Origin: Lachnospiraceae bacterium
GTDB taxonomy: Bacteria; Bacillota; Clostridia; Oscillospirales; Ruminococcaceae
DNA length: 64,000 nt
Assembly (NCBI GenBank): GCA_023664705.1
Contig: JAMPFE010000002.1
Span: 1-64,000 of the forward strand
Direction: 5' to 3'
The notes beneath the pieces were generated by a model. That model searched no databases. It was not told the origin of the DNA and was given only the letters and a program-made list of their open reading frames with translations. This document shows positions 50,425 through 57,650 of the stretch, in pieces. How positions within the stretch are numbered: the stretch's first letter is position 1; every line of letters begins with the position of its first letter. A program made the position numbers and the translations under genes.

Positions 50425-51027
50425 CTATACCAGCATATTCAGCAGATTTCCCATGTTCTGCTGCATATCGACCAACCCGACGTTAAACCGCTCGTCGGTG
50501 CGCTCCTGCGGCTTATCGCGCGTAACGGTGGTCGTTTCGCCGCCCGCAACGTAGCTGTCTCCGCATTCGGGGCAAATGCCGTGCTTTATGATAACGCTCT
50601 GATAAACAATCTCCTTGCCCTCGCGGTCTGCCTTGGCTTGATTACGGTTTACATGCTCGTACTCGTGACCGCGCACGGCAGCCTCCGCGCCGCCCTTGCT
50701 TATCTTAGACGCCGACTTGAACGAGACGCCCGGGTCGTCCGACTCGTCCTGATACTTGCGGTTCTTGCAGGTCTCGCACTCTCCGTCGTCCTCGGCTTTC
50801 AGCTTGTCAAGCCGCTTCTGCAGATTGTCGATGCGGTTTTCGAGATTTCCTATCTTCTTATCGAGCAGCTCGGACTTGCTCTGCTCGTTTTCCTTCCGAT
50901 ACTTATCGCGCTCCTGCTCGAGACGGCTTATCGTGTCTCGAAGATTGCTCTCGGAGCCCACTCCCTTGCCCGACGAGACGGAAAACCCGTACTCTCCCGA
51001 ATTGAAGCCTATCGACGGAACAGCCAT
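50425..51027 (-). CDS. Putative zinc metalloprotease, SprA-related
   Basis: A 200-residue protein. The N-terminal 25 residues are flexible, then a coiled coil (about 28-80), CETCKNRKYQDESDD, and an HExxH motif HEYEH (about 120-124, in AAVRGHEYEHVNRNQAKAD). A second cysteine pair (CPECG) follows at about 150. This composition fits the SprA-related/putative metalloprotease family, whose activity is unproven. No signal peptide. It has its own terminator and a weak upstream region; neighbours give no hint of substrate. Confidence 0.7.
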   Translation of the reverse strand: MAVPSIGFNSGEYGFSVSSGKGVGSESNLRDTISRLEQERDKYRKENEQSKSELLDKKIGNLENRIDNLQKRLDKLKAEDDGECETCKNRKYQDESDDPGVSFKSASKISKGGAEAAVRGHEYEHVNRNQAKADREGKEIVYQSVIIKHGICPECGDSYVAGGETTTVTRDKPQERTDERFNVGLVDMQQNMGNLLNMLV

Positions 51028-51084
51028 AATATCACGACCTCTCCTTATTTCTTAACGTTATTATAGCATACTTTCGGCAATTTG

Positions 51085-51840
51085 TCAACCGTTTCCCGAA
51101 TTTTCCCCGAAAATCATCTCCAGCGTCCTCTCGGGGCTGTCAAGGAACCGCTTTGTTATCTGATAGTGCTCGGTCTGCTTATAGCCTATTCTGTCAATGC
51201 CGCCGTCCGAAAAGCGGAGTATCTCGGCGTTCGGGTACGCCATAAGTATCGGGGAGTGCGTCGCTATGATAAACTGCGAATTGTCGTCTACCAAGCCCTT
51301 TATCAGCCCGAGCATCGTCAGCTGCCGCGCGGGAGAAAGCGCCGCCTCGGGCTCGTCGAGTATATACAGCCCGTTCCCGAAAAAGCGGTTCTGCACCGTC
51401 GCTATAAAGCTCTCCCCGTGCGACTCCTTGTGCAGCGAGCCGCCGTACCCTCCCGATATCGACGGAGCGCCGCACGGTATCTCGTCCAGCTCGTCAATAT
51501 ACGTCGCCGAGTTATACAAGCTCTCCGCGCGCAGGAAAAAGCCGTCCTTGGGGCGGTATATCCCGCGCGAGAGCGTTATGTTGTCATACAGCTCCGAATG
51601 TGTGTCGCGCGTGGAAAAGCTGAAATTCCGCGAGCCGCCCTCGGCGTTAAAGCCCGCCGCAAGCGCTATCGCCTCAAGCAGCGTGGACTTCCCCGCCCCG
51701 TTCTCTCCGACGAAAAACGTCACCTCCGAGAAAAGCTCCAGCTCGCCGCGCTCCGCGAGCCATTCCACCGCGGGTATACCGCCGAGATAGCTCTTTTCGG
51801 GCAATTCCCCGTGAAATTTCACACTTTCAATGTATTTCAT
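51085..51840 (-). CDS. AAA-type ATP-binding protein (ABC/SMC-like ATPase)
   Basis: A 251-residue soluble ATPase. Walker A VGENGAGKSTLLEAI (about 45-59), a signature-like SGGYGGSLHKESHGES, Walker B GLYILDEPEAALSP, and a His switch IIATHSPILM. Such single-domain proteins (AAA_21/AAA_15-like) differ from transporter ATPases by the long gap and the DEPEAALSP motif. Its ATG overlaps the znuB stop by 4 nt, so it is the last gene of the zinc operon. A role in zinc use or in DNA-related work cannot be decided. Confidence 0.85.
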   Translation of the reverse strand: MKYIESVKFHGELPEKSYLGGIPAVEWLAERGELELFSEVTFFVGENGAGKSTLLEAIALAAGFNAEGGSRNFSFSTRDTHSELYDNITLSRGIYRPKDGFFLRAESLYNSATYIDELDEIPCGAPSISGGYGGSLHKESHGESFIATVQNRFFGNGLYILDEPEAALSPARQLTMLGLIKGLVDDNSQFIIATHSPILMAYPNAEILRFSDGGIDRIGYKQTEHYQITKRFLDSPERTLEMIFGENSGNG

Positions 51841-52676
51841 GCTTTTCTGCTCCTCGACATTACCGAACCAATCACAAAGAATATTACGAACACGACAATA
51901 TTCACGCAGACTATGCTCGCTCCGCACGGCGTGTCCGCTATATACGAGATGAACATCCCGATAACGAAAGTCGTCACCGAAACGACCGCCGAGCAGACCG
52001 TCACCGATTTAAAGCTCTTGAACACCCTCATCGAGCAGAGCGCGGGGAATATTATCAGACTGGAGATCAGCATACTTCCCATAAGCCGCATACCTATCAC
52101 GATAGTCACCGCCGTCAGCAGCGCCGTCAGCATATTGTAGAGGTCGGCGTTCGTACCCGTCGCCTTGGCGAAGCTCTCGTCGAACGTTATCGCGAATATC
52201 TTCGTGTAGAAGAACACGAACATCAGCAGCACCGCCAACGCCAAAATCACGCTCGTTACCACGTCGCCGCTGCTCACCGAGATTATGCTGCCGAACAGAT
52301 AACTGTTTATGTCGACGTTCATTCCGCTCGACGTCGATACCGCCATAACCCCTATCGCCAGCGCTCCCGTGGAGATGAGCGCTATCGCCGCGTCGCCCTT
52401 TATCTTGCCGTTCGAGGACAATCTAAGCAGCAAAAACGCCGCCAGCACCACCACGGGTATCGCGACCGCCATCGGCGCGAGGTTCATCACAGTCGCCACG
52501 GCAAGCGCCCCGAAGCCGACGTGCGACAGTCCGTCGCCTATCATCGAGTAGCGCTTCAGCACAAGACTCACGCCCAACAGCGCCGCGCACAGCGACACCA
52601 GGACACCCACTATCAGCGCCCTCACCAGCACCGGCGCGGAGAACATCTCGGCTATTATCTCAAAAAACTCACCCAT
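51837..52676 (-). CDS. znuB: Zinc ABC transporter permease
   Basis: A 279-residue permease of the ZnuB/AdcB/MntB family with about eight membrane segments. It starts with a helix near FFEIIAEMFSAPVLVRALIVG, has the family pattern LVLKRYSMIGDGLSHVGFGALAVA, and ends with segments such as GMFISYIADTPCGASIVCVNIVV. The start at 52676 overlaps the znuC stop by 8 nt; a GTG 9 nt earlier is closer to the ribosome site than allowed. With ZnuC and ZnuA it makes a metal importer; zinc is inferred from the Zur gene in the operon. Confidence 0.95.
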   Translation of the reverse strand: MGEFFEIIAEMFSAPVLVRALIVGVLVSLCAALLGVSLVLKRYSMIGDGLSHVGFGALAVATVMNLAPMAVAIPVVVLAAFLLLRLSSNGKIKGDAAIALISTGALAIGVMAVSTSSGMNVDINSYLFGSIISVSSGDVVTSVILALAVLLMFVFFYTKIFAITFDESFAKATGTNADLYNMLTALLTAVTIVIGMRLMGSMLISSLIIFPALCSMRVFKSFKSVTVCSAVVSVTTFVIGMFISYIADTPCGASIVCVNIVVFVIFFVIGSVMSRSRKA

Positions 52677-53376
52677 GTACGGCACCGCCTTTCATAAAGT
52701 TCGCCGCGTCGCTCGCTATAAACTCGCCGAGAGTGCCGAAAAAGTGCTCCTCCTCGGTCATGCACAGCACATGGCTCGCGTATTTCAGCGCCGCCGACAT
52801 ATCGTGCGTCACCATTATCACGGTCACGCCGCTTTTGTTAATGCGCGAGATAAGCTCGTACAGCTCCGCGGTCACCATTGGGTCAAGCCCCGACACGGGC
52901 TCGTCCAACAAGAGCAGCTTTTTCGTCGCGCAGAGCGCCCTCGCCAGCAGCACGCGCTGCTGCTGACCGCCCGAAAGCTCCCGATAACTGCGCTTTTTCA
53001 GCTCCGTTATCCCGAGACGCTCCATATTTTCGGCGGCAAGCTTTCGCTCTCTCGCCGAGTAGAACGGACGTATCCCGCGCGAGTTCAGGCAGCCCGAGAT
53101 CACCACCTCGGAGACGCTTGCCGGGAAATCGCGCTGCGCGTTGGTCTGCTGCGGAAGATAGCCTATCTCGCGCCGCAGCAAGCCGTCCCCGAACGTTATC
53201 GAACCGTCCACGGGCTTCTTCAGCGACAGCAGAGCCTTTACCAGCGTGCTCTTCCCGGAGCCGTTCTCGCCGACTATGCACAGGTAATCGCCCGAATTTA
53301 CCTCGAAGCTCAAGCCCTTTATTACCGTCATATTTTCGTATGACAGCGTTAAATTTTCCGTTTTGATAAGTGCCAT
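52669..53376 (-). CDS. znuC: Zinc ABC transporter ATPase
   Basis: A 235-residue ABC ATPase: Walker A GENGSGKST (about 37-45), GYLPQQTN Q-loop, signature LSGGQQQRVLLARAL, Walker B LLLLDEPVSGLDP and the switch His in VTHDMS. The REIGYLPQQ and FPASVSEVV segments are typical of ZnuC/MntB-like ATPases. It powers uptake through ZnuB. Its first codons are repeated as a fragment at 53928-53938, which marks a past rearrangement upstream. Confidence 0.96.
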   Translation of the reverse strand: MALIKTENLTLSYENMTVIKGLSFEVNSGDYLCIVGENGSGKSTLVKALLSLKKPVDGSITFGDGLLRREIGYLPQQTNAQRDFPASVSEVVISGCLNSRGIRPFYSARERKLAAENMERLGITELKKRSYRELSGGQQQRVLLARALCATKKLLLLDEPVSGLDPMVTAELYELISRINKSGVTVIMVTHDMSAALKYASHVLCMTEEEHFFGTLGEFIASDAANFMKGGAVHG

Positions 53377-53379
53377 TTT

Positions 53380-53859
53380 TCAATCCAATCTGTACAAAAA
53401 ACGCTCGTAGTCCTTGACGTAATAACGAATATTCGTTCTGCCCTTTTTGATAACAGTGTGACCCTCCGCTTCCAGCAGACGTTTCTGCTCCTCAACGCCG
53501 CCGGGGTATTTCGGGTTAAGCTCGCCGTTCGCCTTGAGCGTTCGGTGGTACGGGGTCTTGTCGTCCGCGCGCTGAAAGCTCGCCCACGCCGCTATCGAGC
53601 AGAATATCCCCGCCGTTATCGGGTCGGTGAAGTCGGCGTTGTTTTGCGCCGCAAAGTATTCGCGGATACCGCCGACCGTTATCACCTTTCCCGCGGGAAC
53701 TCGCCGCATTACCGCGTCATAGTCGAGCGGCGGAGCGAAGTACATTCGCTTGCCGCCGTACTTCTTGATGCTCTTTTCGTCGGTGATCTCGACGATCTTC
53801 GGCATATCCTTGCTGTCTTTCAGCATTGCGTTGAAGTCCTTTTTGCTTTCGTTTGACAT
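53380..53859 (-). CDS. Alkyltransferase-like (MGMT-fold) protein lacking the active Cys motif
   Basis: A 159-residue protein resembling the DNA-binding domain of O6-methylguanine-DNA methyltransferases: RRVPAGKVITVGGIREYFAA, and PYHRTLKANGELNPKYPGG followed by EEQKRLLEAEGH. The usual PCHR active site is PYHR here, so the alkyl-accepting cysteine is replaced. This fits alkyltransferase-like proteins, which bind damaged guanine and recruit repair. An extra C-terminal part (NIRYYVKDYERFLYRLD) is present. It sits inside the zinc operon but has its own promoter at 53908-53880 and is flanked by a duplicated junction, so it looks like an insertion. Confidence 0.75.
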   Translation of the reverse strand: MSNESKKDFNAMLKDSKDMPKIVEITDEKSIKKYGGKRMYFAPPLDYDAVMRRVPAGKVITVGGIREYFAAQNNADFTDPITAGIFCSIAAWASFQRADDKTPYHRTLKANGELNPKYPGGVEEQKRLLEAEGHTVIKKGRTNIRYYVKDYERFLYRLD

Positions 53860-53879
53860 AAATCAACACCTCCGCGTTC

Positions 53880-53908
53880 ATTATAACGCGTTTTTACCGT
53901 GAACGCAA
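53880..53908 (-). promoter_or_regulatory. Promoter of the alkyltransferase-like gene
   Basis: TTGCGT (53908-53903) and TATAAT (53885-53880) are 17 nt apart on the minus strand, with GGAGG closely before the gene. Short inverted GCGTTCA/TGAACGC arms overlap it. Confidence 0.55.
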
Positions 53909-53960
53909 TGAGACGGTTTTATTTTTTATAAGTGCCATATCTAATCCAATCTGTACAAAA

Positions 53961-54332
53961 TCACTCTAAATTAACAGTGATCGTCTCCCAAATTTTACCG
54001 TAATATGATAATCTATGCTCGTTCAATTCTTTATGAACCTGCTCTAAAGCCATATGAGTAAGCTTTTTTAAGTCCTCGTGAGTTTTACAGGTATAATAGG
54101 CAACGGGTCTGTTTCCGCTGTCCCATTGTATCTCCGCATGGAATGAGCCTCTGTTATCATCATAACCGTTTCCGATAAGGATATCTAAATATATTTCTCT
54201 GTCAATATTGTCACTGTACAAATATCTGACATGGAGCATTGCCTCGGTAAGGTGTGTTTCGGCGTAAAGCAGTTCTCCGTCCGAGAAGTCAAATTCATCC
54301 CAAAAATCATCGGGAAGAGCAAGAATTTCCAT
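53961..54332 (-). CDS. Hypothetical protein in the zinc operon
   Basis: A 123-residue acidic protein I do not recognise (MEILALPDDFWDEFDFSDGE, later GSFHAEIQWDSGNRPVAYYTC). It is strand-rich and without signal or membrane segment. The start follows GGAGG inside the end of znuA, 2 nt after the znuA stop, so it is translated with ZnuA. It is not a known zinc transport part. Codon use is less GC-rich than that of the neighbouring znu genes, which may point to a different origin. Confidence 0.6.
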   Translation of the reverse strand: MEILALPDDFWDEFDFSDGELLYAETHLTEAMLHVRYLYSDNIDREIYLDILIGNGYDDNRGSFHAEIQWDSGNRPVAYYTCKTHEDLKKLTHMALEQVHKELNEHRLSYYGKIWETITVNLE

Positions 54333-54334
54333 AA

Positions 54335-55276
54335 TTATCCTCCGTTTGTCAATATATTTTCCAACATTTGGAAATTTCGCTCCATAAGCGAAACATAGCT
54401 CTCCCCCGCTGCGAAATCGTCCGCCGTGATGTTGTGGCAGGTGTGGAACTCCGCAACGGGAAACGCGTTCTCGTTCGCGAGAGTTTCGGCTAGCTTGCGG
54501 CCGGAAAGCTCTATGCAGAATACCGCCGGCACGGTACCGCTCCCCGAGAGCCTTTCGGCAAGCGCCGCTATCGTCTGCGCGGACGGCTCCGTCTCGCTGC
54601 CGCAGCCCGGAAACGCCGCGAGGTAGTTAAGTCCGTACCCGCGGAAAAAATACAGCAGCGGAAATCTGTCCCCGAACACAAAAATGCGTTCTTCATCAGC
54701 CAAAAGCTCCGTAAATTTTTCGTCCAGAGCGTCTATTTCGGCAGCGTACTCCCCCGCCACGCTCTCGTACAGCGCCTTGTTTTGCGGAGCAATCGCGACG
54801 GCAGCTTGTTTTATACTCTCGACTATCAGCGCGGCGTTCTTCGGAGACGTCCAGATATGCTCGTCGTATTCGGTATCTTCATCGCGGTCGTGCTCCTCGG
54901 CTTCGGCAATTCCCTCGCTGTCCTCCTCGAGAGCCTCCACGGCGTCCATCATCCGCAGAGCGTTCACCTCGTCTGCCGATTTGAGAACATTCTCCACCCA
55001 AGCGTCCGACTCGCCACCGTTGTATATAAACAAATCGCAGCTGTCTATCTTCACTATGTCGCGCGCGGACGGGTCGTAGGAGTGGCTCTCCATGCCGGGC
55101 TTTAGAAGTAAGGTAACGTCCGCGGTATCGCCGAAAACTTGCCGAGCAAAGTCATACGCGGGGAAAATCGTGGTCACGACTTGAAGCTTGTCGCTCTCGG
55201 GCTTCTCCTCCGAAAGCGAACAGCCGCCGAGCAGCATAACCGCTGCCAACAGAACGGGAAAAAAACGTTTAAGCAT
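54335..55276 (-). CDS. znuA: Zinc ABC transporter substrate-binding lipoprotein
   Basis: A 313-residue ZnuA/AdcA-type metal-binding lipoprotein. Signal peptide with lipobox VMLLGGCS (Cys19); metal-binding His in KPGMESHSYDPS, a His/Asp/Glu-rich loop (AEEHDRDEDTEYDEHIWTSP), Gly-Asp region FGDRFPLLYFF and late AEFHTCHNI. The loop with many acidic residues is typical of zinc rather than manganese binders. It overlaps zur by 8 nt. It captures zinc at the outer face for ZnuBC. Confidence 0.95.
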   Translation of the reverse strand: MLKRFFPVLLAAVMLLGGCSLSEEKPESDKLQVVTTIFPAYDFARQVFGDTADVTLLLKPGMESHSYDPSARDIVKIDSCDLFIYNGGESDAWVENVLKSADEVNALRMMDAVEALEEDSEGIAEAEEHDRDEDTEYDEHIWTSPKNAALIVESIKQAAVAIAPQNKALYESVAGEYAAEIDALDEKFTELLADEERIFVFGDRFPLLYFFRGYGLNYLAAFPGCGSETEPSAQTIAALAERLSGSGTVPAVFCIELSGRKLAETLANENAFPVAEFHTCHNITADDFAAGESYVSLMERNFQMLENILTNGG

Positions 55277-55673
55277 TGCCAGTCTCCTTTGCGCACTCGC
55301 CGCACAAGCCGTATATCACGGTCTTTCCGACGTCGACGGCGAAATCGTGGCTGCTCTCGATATGCCTTTTCATGTCCGCCATAAAGCTGCAGTCCATATG
55401 GATAAGCCTGCCGCATTTTTCACACTTGAGGTGAAAATGCTTTTGACATTGCTCCGATTCGTTCAGCTGATAACAGGACGCGTCGCCGTCGGTAAAGCGC
55501 TTCAGCACACCCTGCGAGGCGAGTTTCGACAGCGTTCTGTAAACGGTAGCCTCGCCCGATTTAATGTCGCCGCTCCTGATGATGTCCCTTGCAGTAAAGC
55601 ACTTCCCGCGGTGGCGGTTGAAAAACTCGACGATCTCGTCGCGCTGCTTGGTTTTGTAGTCCTTATCGCTCAT
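55269..55673 (-). CDS. zur: Fur-family metal regulator, probably Zur
   Basis: A 134-residue Fur-family repressor. N-terminal winged helix (REEIVEFF-type QRDEIVEFFNRHRG, SGEATVYRTLSKLASQGVLKRF), then the metal-sensing domain with HFHLKCEKCGRLIHMDC and the second Cys pair CGECA of the structural zinc site. The start at 55673 follows AAAGGA; an ATG 33 nt upstream overlaps the previous gene and lacks a better site. Its place with znuA, znuC and znuB says it senses zinc. It likely represses its own operon through the palindrome at 56120-56148. Confidence 0.93.
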   Translation of the reverse strand: MSDKDYKTKQRDEIVEFFNRHRGKCFTARDIIRSGDIKSGEATVYRTLSKLASQGVLKRFTDGDASCYQLNESEQCQKHFHLKCEKCGRLIHMDCSFMADMKRHIESSHDFAVDVGKTVIYGLCGECAKETGNA

Positions 55674-56091
55674 TTTTTCCTTTGTACCTCCCGCCGTTAA
55701 ATTCAAGCCGCTTTGCGTTGGATATCATCTTGTTGGCAGCAAGAAGCTCTTCATTGATATAAGTTATAAAATCGTCCGATATATTTTTCCCAAAACGTTC
55801 CCATACAATATCGTCGTCCGACAGTCTTTCGGCTATCGTAACGTCCACGATATTCACAACATCGTCGGCTCCGTTTTGCCACATTTCCTCAATAAATCCG
55901 CAATATTTTGATATCTCCCCGCCCGAATCGCTTTCAAGCAATAGTTCAAACAGCGGCAGACTTACTTCATCGGCGAAAAAAATATGCCCCAAAAGTTCGC
56001 CGTAATCCCCATAATGGCGCTTTAAAGCGTTTGTTTTTTCGGGGAAGATATCCGTCAGTCTGCACGCGAAATCTTCTTTTGATATTTTCAT
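55663..56091 (-). CDS. Hypothetical acidic protein, first gene of the zinc operon
   Basis: A 142-residue protein of unknown family (KISKEDFACRLTDIFPEKTN, FFADEVSLPLFELLLESDSG, VVNIVDVTIAERLSDDD). It is helical and acidic, with no signal or membrane segment; the plan is like small proteins seen with toxin immunity genes, but no partner toxin is near, so I make no such call. It overlaps zur by 11 nt and is directly behind the promoter, so it is expressed with the zinc genes. GGAG precedes its ATG. Confidence 0.6.
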   Translation of the reverse strand: MKISKEDFACRLTDIFPEKTNALKRHYGDYGELLGHIFFADEVSLPLFELLLESDSGGEISKYCGFIEEMWQNGADDVVNIVDVTIAERLSDDDIVWERFGKNISDDFITYINEELLAANKMISNAKRLEFNGGRYKGKNER

Positions 56092-56119
56092 TTATTCTCC
56101 TAAGCAATGAAAAGCTTTG

Positions 56120-56177
56120 TCAAAATTGATATTGACTATCATTTTCAAATTATATCATAAAATTTTTAAAAAATCAA
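56120..56177 (-). promoter_or_regulatory. Promoter of the zinc operon with Zur-like palindrome
   Basis: TTGATT (56177-56172) and TATAAT (56154-56149) are 17 nt apart on the minus strand. Just downstream, arms 56120-56131 and 56137-56148 form an inverted repeat with core TGATA-5 nt-TATCA, a Fur/Zur-box-like site that would block transcription when occupied. Confidence 0.6.
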
Positions 56178-56186
56178 TAGTTTTTA

Positions 56187-56215
56187 TTGATTTTTTTGAA
56201 AAAATGTAGTATAAT
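56187..56215 (+). promoter_or_regulatory. Promoter of pduL
   Basis: TTGATT (56187-56192) and TATAAT (56210-56215) are separated by 17 nt, about 50 nt before the start codon, divergent from the zinc operon promoter. Confidence 0.7.
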
Positions 56216-56266
56216 TAAATAGAAATTATTGGGCAAATTGCCCGAAGAATATTGGAGGACAAAAAA

Positions 56267-56845
56267 ATGGCTGAAATTCTTATCGAAACGTCGGCAAGAC
56301 ACGTGCACGTGACCAAGGAGACCCTCGAGATCCTTTTCGGGAAGGGCGCGGAGCTCACCAAGAAAAAGGACCTCTCGCAGCCCGGACAGTTCGCGAGCGA
56401 GCAGAGAGTTACTGTCGTAGGTCCGAAGAAGGAACTTGCAAATGTGTCTATTCTCGGGCCGTGCCGCAGCGCCGACCAAGTGGAGCTGTCAGCAACAGAC
56501 GCGCGCTCCGTGGGACTTGACATCGCGATCCGCGAGAGCGGCGATATCGCGGGCACTCCCGGCTGCACTCTCAAAGGTCCCGCCGGCGAAGTCACTATCA
56601 AGGAGGGCGTTATCGTTGCCAAGCGACACATTCACCTTACCCCCGAGACAGCCGACAAGCTGGGCGTTAAAAACAAGGACGTAGTTTGGGTAAAGTGCAA
56701 CACAAACGGCAGAGCGGCGGTGCTCGGAGACGTTGTGGTGCGCGTGAGCGAGAGCTTTGCGGACGCTATGCACATCGATACCGACGAGTCCAACGCTATC
56801 GGCGCGACGCCCGGGCTTATGGGCGAAATTCTCAAGGAGCTGTAA
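56267..56845 (+). CDS. pduL: PduL-type phosphotransacylase
   Basis: A 192-residue zinc-dependent phosphate acyltransferase. The two zinc-binding motifs are visible: SARHVHVT (residues about 9-16) and AKRHIHLTPE (about 118-127). It makes acetyl- or propionyl phosphate from acyl-CoA. No N-terminal encapsulation peptide is present (the domain starts at residue 3) and no microcompartment gene is nearby, so it probably is the housekeeping phosphotransacetylase. GGAGG lies 8 nt before the ATG. The 3' half is copied in degenerate form downstream. Confidence 0.93.
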   Translation: MAEILIETSARHVHVTKETLEILFGKGAELTKKKDLSQPGQFASEQRVTVVGPKKELANVSILGPCRSADQVELSATDARSVGLDIAIRESGDIAGTPGCTLKGPAGEVTIKEGVIVAKRHIHLTPETADKLGVKNKDVVWVKCNTNGRAAVLGDVVVRVSESFADAMHIDTDESNAIGATPGLMGEILKEL

Positions 56846-57315
56846 GCTTTATCGTTGCCGAGAGCCACATTATTCTCACCGCAAGCTGCCGAAAAACGGG
56901 CGTTAAATCAGGGACGTCGTGTGGGTAAAGCGCAGTACAAACGGCAGAGCGGCGGTGCTCGGGGACGTTGCGGTGCGCGTGAGTGGGAGCTTTGAACTGT
57001 GAGTTCGGAATATCACCGAGAGCTATATTTTCTCGACGCGGGGCTGCCGAAAAACGGGCGTTAAATCAGGAACGTCGTGTGGGTAAAGTGCAATACAAAC
57101 GGCAGAGCGGCGGTGCTCGGGGACGTTGTGGTGCGCGTGAGCGAGAGCTTTGCGGACGCTATGCACATCGATACCGACGAGTCCAACGCTATCGGCGCGA
57201 CGCCCGGGCTTATGGGCGAAATTCTCAAGGAGCTGTAAGATTGGAACGGCGTTATCGTCGCTGAGAGCCACATTTGACTCGCCCACGGGACTGCCGAAAA
57301 AACGGGCTCGATAAT
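56846..57315 (+). repeat. Degenerate tandem copies of the pduL 3' half
   Basis: Three further copies of the gene segment that begins near 56610 follow the stop codon: about 56848-57000 (cut short), about 57013-57238, and a fragment at about 57248-57315. Matching points are 239, 158 and 245 bp apart. The second copy ends with about 117 bp identical to the gene's own 3' end, including the stop codon, so it is young or was converted. All three share changes that the gene does not have (GAGAGC, CTGCCGAAAAACGGGC), so they derive from a diverged copy. No ribosome site or full frame supports translation. Confidence 0.85.
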
Positions 57316-57358
57316 GAAAATTTTGCAGGTTTTCAACTGGAAACTTGCAAAGCGCAAC

Positions 57359-57397
57359 AAGAAAAGGGACAAATCCTGCGGATCTGTCCCTTTTCTT
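57359..57397. terminator. Strong symmetrical hairpin terminator
   Basis: A perfect 13-bp stem (57359-57371 with 57385-57397) whose loop contains a further ATCC/GGAT stem. The AAGAAAAGG and CCTTTTCTT arms make it usable in both directions between pduL and the convergent gene. Confidence 0.75.
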
Positions 57398-57580
57398 GCA
57401 GATAAATGCAGTCGGCGTGCAGTCTTTTGCAGCCGATTTGCAGTTATTTGCAGTGATTTGCGGTTTTGCGCTGTAAATATTTGGAAATGATGTAAAATAA
57501 AGTAAAAATCTGGAAATATGCATGCAAACTAATTCGGCTGCCGAAAAGTTTGCAGTATTTTGCAGCAAAAGAGGGATTAT
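57398..57580. repeat. AT-rich segment with many TGCAG words
   Basis: At least eight TGCAG words occur here, along with TGCAGCCGATTT (57428-57439), TGCAGTTATTTGCAG (57439-57453), TGTAAATATTTGGAA (57472-57486) and ATGTAAAATA (57490-57499). The last two are identical to words at 6474-6488 and 6463-6472. No gene is seen. Confidence 0.6.
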
Positions 57581-57602
57581 TATAAGGTGTGCGGAGGTCT
57601 GC

Positions 57603-57636
57603 AAAAAATCGGCGCCGAACATCCGCCCGGCGCCGA
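57603..57636 (-). terminator. Terminator of the OST-HTH/DUF3825 gene
   Basis: TCGGCGCCG (57609-57617) pairs with CGGCGCCGA (57628-57636), followed on the minus strand by a six-T run. Confidence 0.85.
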
Positions 57637-57650
57637 GACGCTTTTCCCGG

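Larger units (their letters stand above)
53366..53960 (-). repeat. Duplicated gene junction flanking the alkyltransferase-like gene
   Basis: Two matching stretches (53366-53399 and 53928-53960) both contain ATAAGTGCCAT and, after a few bases, an 18-bp identical AATCCAATCTGTACAAAA. The first is the real join between the end of the alkyltransferase-like gene and the start of znuC. The second is a fragment of the same join left of the next gene. The repeat brackets the alkyltransferase-like gene and its promoter. Confidence 0.8.

Noticed and set aside
56846..57238. A second functional pduL gene
   Set aside because: The downstream copies lack the 5' half including the first zinc motif and have frame breaks, so no full enzyme can be made.
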